DNA from: Lentinus brumalis
Lineage: Eukaryota > Basidiomycota > Agaricomycetes > Polyporales > Polyporaceae
Reading direction: 5' to 3'
DNA: 22,583 nucleotides
Assembly (NCBI GenBank): GCA_001792895.1
Contig: MARA01000133.1
Location: 1-22,583, forward strand
This document shows, piece by piece, positions 19,305 through 22,583 of this stretch. The position numbers and the translations under genes were made by a program. The notes beneath the pieces are model-generated. The model searched no databases. It saw only the letters and a list, made by a program, of their open reading frames with translations, and had not been told where the DNA came from. Positions within the stretch are counted from its first letter, which is position 1. Each line of letters opens with the position of its first letter.

Positions 19305-20430
19305 GACGAGGACAGTGGAGATCAGGAGCGTCACAGGTATGCGCGGACGTTCGGAGGACCCACGAGTCTCAGGCAAGCCTTTAGGAGTGACCTCGGGCAT
19401 GTCACGAACGCGTGACGAACGCGTGACATCACGAATAGCCGATCGTAACCGAGAATGTTTACTTCAGAGCATGCACTTGCTCTGCGACAGTCCGCCGTCC
19501 TCCGCCATCCCGTCCTCTTCAAACGACCACTAGAGTACTAGCGTCTCGCCTGCTGACCAGATACAACAAGCTACACTCAACCTCAAAGACGAGTCACAGT
19601 GGGCGGCGGGAATCTCGCGCGCTCCTGTCCGCCGGCATCCCGACCATGACTCCGAACACGCGCCGGCTATTCTCGCCACCCGACGTCCTGTCCAGTCGCA
19701 ATGTGACAAAATGCTGATCGGTTCCTCCTCTTGGCTCAGTGCGTAAAGGTTGTCGCTCCGGCAGTAGGACCCAGCATACACCGATTGAATACAGAACATA
19801 AGGGATCATATGGTGACCGCATGGTCCGCCCGATGCGCTACTGGCAGGTGCGTCGTTCCAGGCTCAACACTTCGATTCATCAGACTACGAAATGCACGTA
19901 TACTGACCGAGTGGCTTCCACAGTGCCTCCTGAAGGTCAAGCCTTGAACCAGGAGCAGCAGCATCGCGAACGTGGTCGAGCTGCGTCAGGAATCAGAATA
20001 CTTACATACTCAGATCCTTGGCTGAGTCTCGGTACATGGCCGGATCCGCCGTCGACTGCAATACAGAAGATCTCATTCGCTGCGGCGGCATACGTGTTTG
20101 GCTCCCATGGCGGATTCATGCGGAAGATCGATCCGACACCGATGGGTGGGTCGCGTCGTCGTCATGGACATAATGTCGGCCTGTTCGAGACTCAAGGGCG
20201 GTTTGTCCGTTCGCGGTCACAGTGCGCCATTCGAGATGCATCTATAACTCTTCAACTCACGAGCCCTGTATCAGTAGTATGAGCAGCATGAATACATCGT
20301 CTTGTACTAGTTCTTTTCGCGAATTGTCTTTGCACCTCGCTTCATGTTGCGGCTCTGGCTTTGAGATTGTACAGCGACCATGCTCTATAATCACTGATAC
20401 ACCGTGCGGTGTGGATTGGATAGCATTGGT
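19305..20430. other. Promoter region of the 880-aa gene and gene-free spacer
   Basis: No supported gene. The left end is the 5' flank of the 16257-19304 gene and contains the ACGCGT dyad (19399-19429). The right end is the 3' flank of the small basic protein gene. The 183-codon plus frame at 19731-20282 has no protein-like pattern. Confidence 0.55.
19399..19429. promoter_or_regulatory. Inverted repeat with two ACGCGT (MCB-like) boxes
   Basis: Perfect 8-bp arms ATGTCACG (19399-19406) and CGTGACAT (19422-19429) enclose a direct repeat of CGAACGCGTGA (19405-19415 and 19416-19426). Each copy holds ACGCGT (19408-19413, 19419-19424), the core bound by MBF-type cell-cycle factors in fungi. It lies about 95-125 bases upstream of the ATG at 19304. 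Binding is inference only. Confidence 0.5.
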
Positions 20431-21174
20431 TTACACAAAGTAGAGTCGAGCCTCAACTGCGGCGATCATGTACAGTACCTGGAAAATCACGGATAAGGTC
20501 GTAGAACTCAAGTCATGCAGCGCAATGTCGTGGAGTTCCTCCACCATCCTATCCCCATCAGCAAGCCATTCGTCCATCTCGTTAACCCAGGCAGTGCGAG
20601 TGTCTTCGTCGGCTCGGCGCGCTCGGCGCAACTGCTTGTCTAAACTTCTTGAATATGCTGCGCGGTCGTCCATATAACCCCACTCGAGCAATGCCTCATT
20701 GAGGCCGGCAAGTCGCGAGGCGTGCGAGGGTGTCGAAGTGCACGGGATTGGGAGAGGACCCCTAATGCAGCGCAGCATATGGATGAGCGACTAGCTGCGT
20801 GTAATATTCGGTATTTGACTCACCCAACAGCCTGCCAATTGAAGGACAAGTCCGAGGGAAGGGATGCCGAGACGGTCGTATTGTCTGTTTGAACGTCGGA
20901 GTAGACCTGAGTGGGGTTGCTAACAGCATGGACGTCTTCTCCTGGCTGCTGTGTAGTACTCATGGCAGATTGCTGAGTACCGGTGGCCCTGCTGAGGTCA
21001 GGAAGATTGGCAGCTGTCAGTATTAGAATATGCGTCTTCATCGAGGGTGAGTACGGGTAGGACGTACGTTTTTTTTTTCACATAGTGCCGATGGTTACGC
21101 TCCTTGCGCAGTTGCTTGGCCCTTGCTTCTTCCTGCGGAGTACGCACTCGGCGACGTCTGGGAGCACGAGGCAT
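20431..21174 (-). CDS. Small basic hypothetical protein with bZIP-like basic N-terminus, three exons
   Basis: Exons 21068-21174, 20824-20991 and 20431-20761; 201 residues; introns 76 bp (20992-21067, GTACGT...CTCAG) and 62 bp (20762-20823, GTGAGT...TTAG), both phase 2. The first intron ends in a CAGCAG tandem acceptor, so a three-base shorter message is possible. Residues 1-35 are strongly basic (MPRAPRRRRV ... KQLRKERNHRHYVKKK), like a DNA-contacting basic region or NLS, but no leucine heptads follow. A Ser/Thr/Gln-rich linker comes next, then a charged helical part (LNEALLEWGYMDD, LRRARRADEDTRTAWVNEMDEWLADGDRMVEEL). The KKK codons are an uninterrupted nine-A run next to the donor, a slippage-prone spot. 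Family not recognised with certainty; similar basic-headed proteins are common in Agaricomycetes. Confidence 0.65.
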
Positions 21175-21585
21175 GGAGCTTCGAGACGAGCAGCGCGGCG
21201 TCGAGTGGCCCGGTGTGATCTGCCCACCGGTAAAGAACTTGAGGATAAGTATCTGAGGGACCACTCGTAAGAGAAGAGTCGTACTGTAAGCGGCGAGCAG
21301 AGAGGTGGAGACAGGATGTGAGGTGAGCCGAAAACTAGTCCGACAGTTGTGGGTAGTGGAAAGGAGGAGGGCGCAAAAGCCGTCTGACTGCGGCAGAGCG
21401 TCTTATGCTCAGCTGTGGCAGCCTAGCGTAAGACGCGTCTTACTCGTGCATGTGCGCGCTCGCGCGCATGCGTGGCATGCAAGCTCACATGCCACTACAC
21501 ATCCGAGTGCATGCACAAATGCGACAACATAATATGACATTCAAGAGCTGTAGACAGACACACATACAAAACAGGATAATTGTAT
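21175..21585. promoter_or_regulatory. Intergenic region rich in palindromes
   Basis: 5' flank of the small basic protein gene and 3' flank of the dioxygenase gene. It contains a perfect 16-bp palindrome GTAAGACGCGTCTTAC (21428-21443, centred on ACGCGT), an upstream GCGTCTTA (about 21398-21405) that pairs with TAAGACGC, a near-palindrome GCATGTGCGCGC/CGCGCGCATGC (about 21448-21471) and a perfect stem GTGGCATG/CATGCCAC (21472-21479 and 21488-21495). These could be operators, or RNA structure in a 3' UTR. Confidence 0.5.
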
Positions 21586-22575
21586 CTATGTAGACGACGC
21601 CTGCGGGCGTATACGCCTCTTGAGCTCATTCCAGTCGCTGAACATGCCTACCCCACGCCGCCAACGCTCTTCGCCACTCTGGGAGTACGTGCGACCAGCT
21701 GCGAAGAAAGATTTCTGCGACTGATGCTCGCACTCAACCCAACGGAATAGTCCTCCTGCGGAGTACTGCAGGAAAGCGCTACGTCTCTCGTTGGCCTCGT
21801 CAGCAAGAGGGGCGTTTGAATGCCGCAGGATCGCGGAGGGAATTAGAATGGTGCTTCCAGGCGGGAACTCGATGATCAAGCGGAGGTCCCACAAGATCAG
21901 GTGCCCTCCACGCTGGGGATCAAACTTCCCTATCGCCGTAATGGCGCACCATCCGTACGCAAGGTTGAGGTGGTCGGTATGTATGTATGCCGCCGCGCGT
22001 GGGCCGAAATTGATGGAAGCCGAGGCAAATACGTTGTCGTCGTAGTTACGTCTCAGAGAGGGGTCGTGCTTGCATATGTCGTGCAGTGTGGTATCGTAAA
22101 GCTCGAACATGTCGGGGGCGAACACGCGCATGGACGCTATGTCGGACTGAGAAGAGGCCACGACAAAGAGAGAGCGACAGTGCGTACTGTTTGCGAAGTT
22201 TGCAGCACGACGTAAGGCCTTGAGCTTGAGTAGCGCATCCCAAAGAGCGCGATTCTGTGGGTTGAGGGCGAGATTGCCAGGGCGCTGTATAGAGTATGAC
22301 GACGTTGAAGCAGAGGAAGAAAGGACGTGACTCACTGGCTGTCCTCCACCAATCGAGATACCGCGGTTGGTCGTCTCGAAGTCACCGCGCCTGTTCTCCT
22401 TCGGGTTCGACGGAGGCTGATATGCCTCGCGTGCAACAGCAAACGCAGCATCGAGTTCGTCGTTGACGTCCTCGAGCCAGCGCGGATCGTTGGGTCGACC
22501 CGAGAGCAGTGTAACGACCCTGCCGTGCTTGTCAAGAACTGGAATGGTTTGTCTGACAGCGTTGAAGTCAGTCAT
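21586..22575 (-). CDS. TET/JBP-like Fe(II)/2-oxoglutarate dioxygenase, three exons
   Basis: Exons 22336-22575, 22188-22284 and 21586-22136; 295 residues; introns of 51 bp each (22285-22335 GTGAGT...TACAG, phase 0; 22137-22187 GTACGC...CATAG, phase 1). The catalytic core is visible: HTD at residues 165-167 (HxD iron site), GWCAITAIGKFDP, GGHLILWDL, EFPPGSTILIPSAILRHSN with the distal iron histidine at 218, and ERRSAFLQY with an Arg (230/231) suited to bind 2-oxoglutarate, then GGLFRWV. This is the double-stranded beta-helix pattern of fungal TET/JBP relatives, which oxidise 5-methylcytosine (known for a Coprinopsis homologue) and are known to have expanded with transposons in basidiomycetes. 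All three iron ligands and the Arg are present, so activity is plausible. The protein is short and lacks added DNA-binding domains. The ATG at 22575 is only 8 bases from the edge, so a further upstream exon cannot be excluded. Confidence 0.7.
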   Translation of the reverse strand: MTDFNAVRQTIPVLDKHGRVVTLLSGRPNDPRWLEDVNDELDAAFAVAREAYQPPSNPKENRRGDFETTNRGISIGGGQPVSHVLSSSASTSSYSIQRPGNLALNPQNRALWDALLKLKALRRAANFANSTHCRSLFVVASSQSDIASMRVFAPDMFELYDTTLHDICKHDPSLRRNYDDNVFASASINFGPRAAAYIHTDHLNLAYGWCAITAIGKFDPQRGGHLILWDLRLIIEFPPGSTILIPSAILRHSNAPLADEANERRSAFLQYSAGGLFRWVECEHQSQKSFFAAGRTYSQSGEERWRRGVGMFSDWNELKRRIRPQASST

Positions 22576-22583
22576 CAGGTGAC

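Noticed and set aside
19731..20282. 183-codon plus ORF
   Set aside because: No domain-like pattern, no codon bias, no splice signals.
1..22583. tRNA, rRNA, CRISPR array or bacterial operon
   Set aside because: No cloverleaf-like sequence, no rRNA signature, no regularly spaced identical repeats with unique spacers; intron-rich eukaryotic genes throughout.

Overview
The window looks like nuclear DNA of a basidiomycete fungus, most likely an Agaricomycete. Genes are split by many 49-76 bp introns with GTRNGT donors, CTNAC-like branch sites and YAG acceptors. Coding DNA is GC-rich at third codon positions. Several proteins belong to families I associate with mushroom-forming fungi: DUF6697-like, the 'WWxWW' hypothetical family, and a TET/JBP-like 2-oxoglutarate dioxygenase. 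No database was searched, so family names rest on motif recognition.

Layout. (1) 1 to about 6225, minus strand: the 5' two thirds of a Ty3/gypsy LTR retrotransposon (candidate 5' LTR, gag, zinc knuckle, protease, RT, RNase H, integrase zinc finger). It runs off the left edge. The pol frame is open from 2551 to 1, but gag-to-pol translation needs two shifts of the reading frame in the same direction. (2) 6252-9070, minus strand: a tandem pair of DUF6697-type genes. The one at 7125-8935 is complete in five phase-0 exons. The one at 6252-6677 keeps only promoter, exon 1 and an exon 2 with an internal 120-bp duplication, then stops where the retroelement begins. (3) 9071-13300: gene-poor, with one orphan plus-strand ORF (10239-10958), a purine-rich plus strand over about 2.7 kb, and a degenerate 26-bp minisatellite (11539-12075). 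(4) 13308-14923, plus strand: a hypothetical protein whose conserved C-terminal region seems cut short, followed by an AT-richer gene-free segment with short repeats. (5) 16257-22575, minus strand: three co-oriented multi-exon genes. They are an 880-aa acidic/serine-rich protein of the 'WWxWW' family, a 201-aa small basic protein, and a 295-aa TET/JBP-like Fe(II)/2OG dioxygenase.

How it fits together. The window reads as a transposon-rich accessory region. A retroelement seems to have landed in one member of a tandem duplicate, and lineage-specific expanded families cluster on the right. Possible regulatory dyads containing ACGCGT lie upstream of two right-hand genes. Whether the three right-hand genes act together cannot be told from sequence. 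The dioxygenase is the only one with a predictable chemistry (oxidation of a methylated base, if it is truly TET/JBP-like). Exon models below were built by eye from splice sites, phase and frame continuity. They are internally consistent (every model sums to whole codons) but untested.
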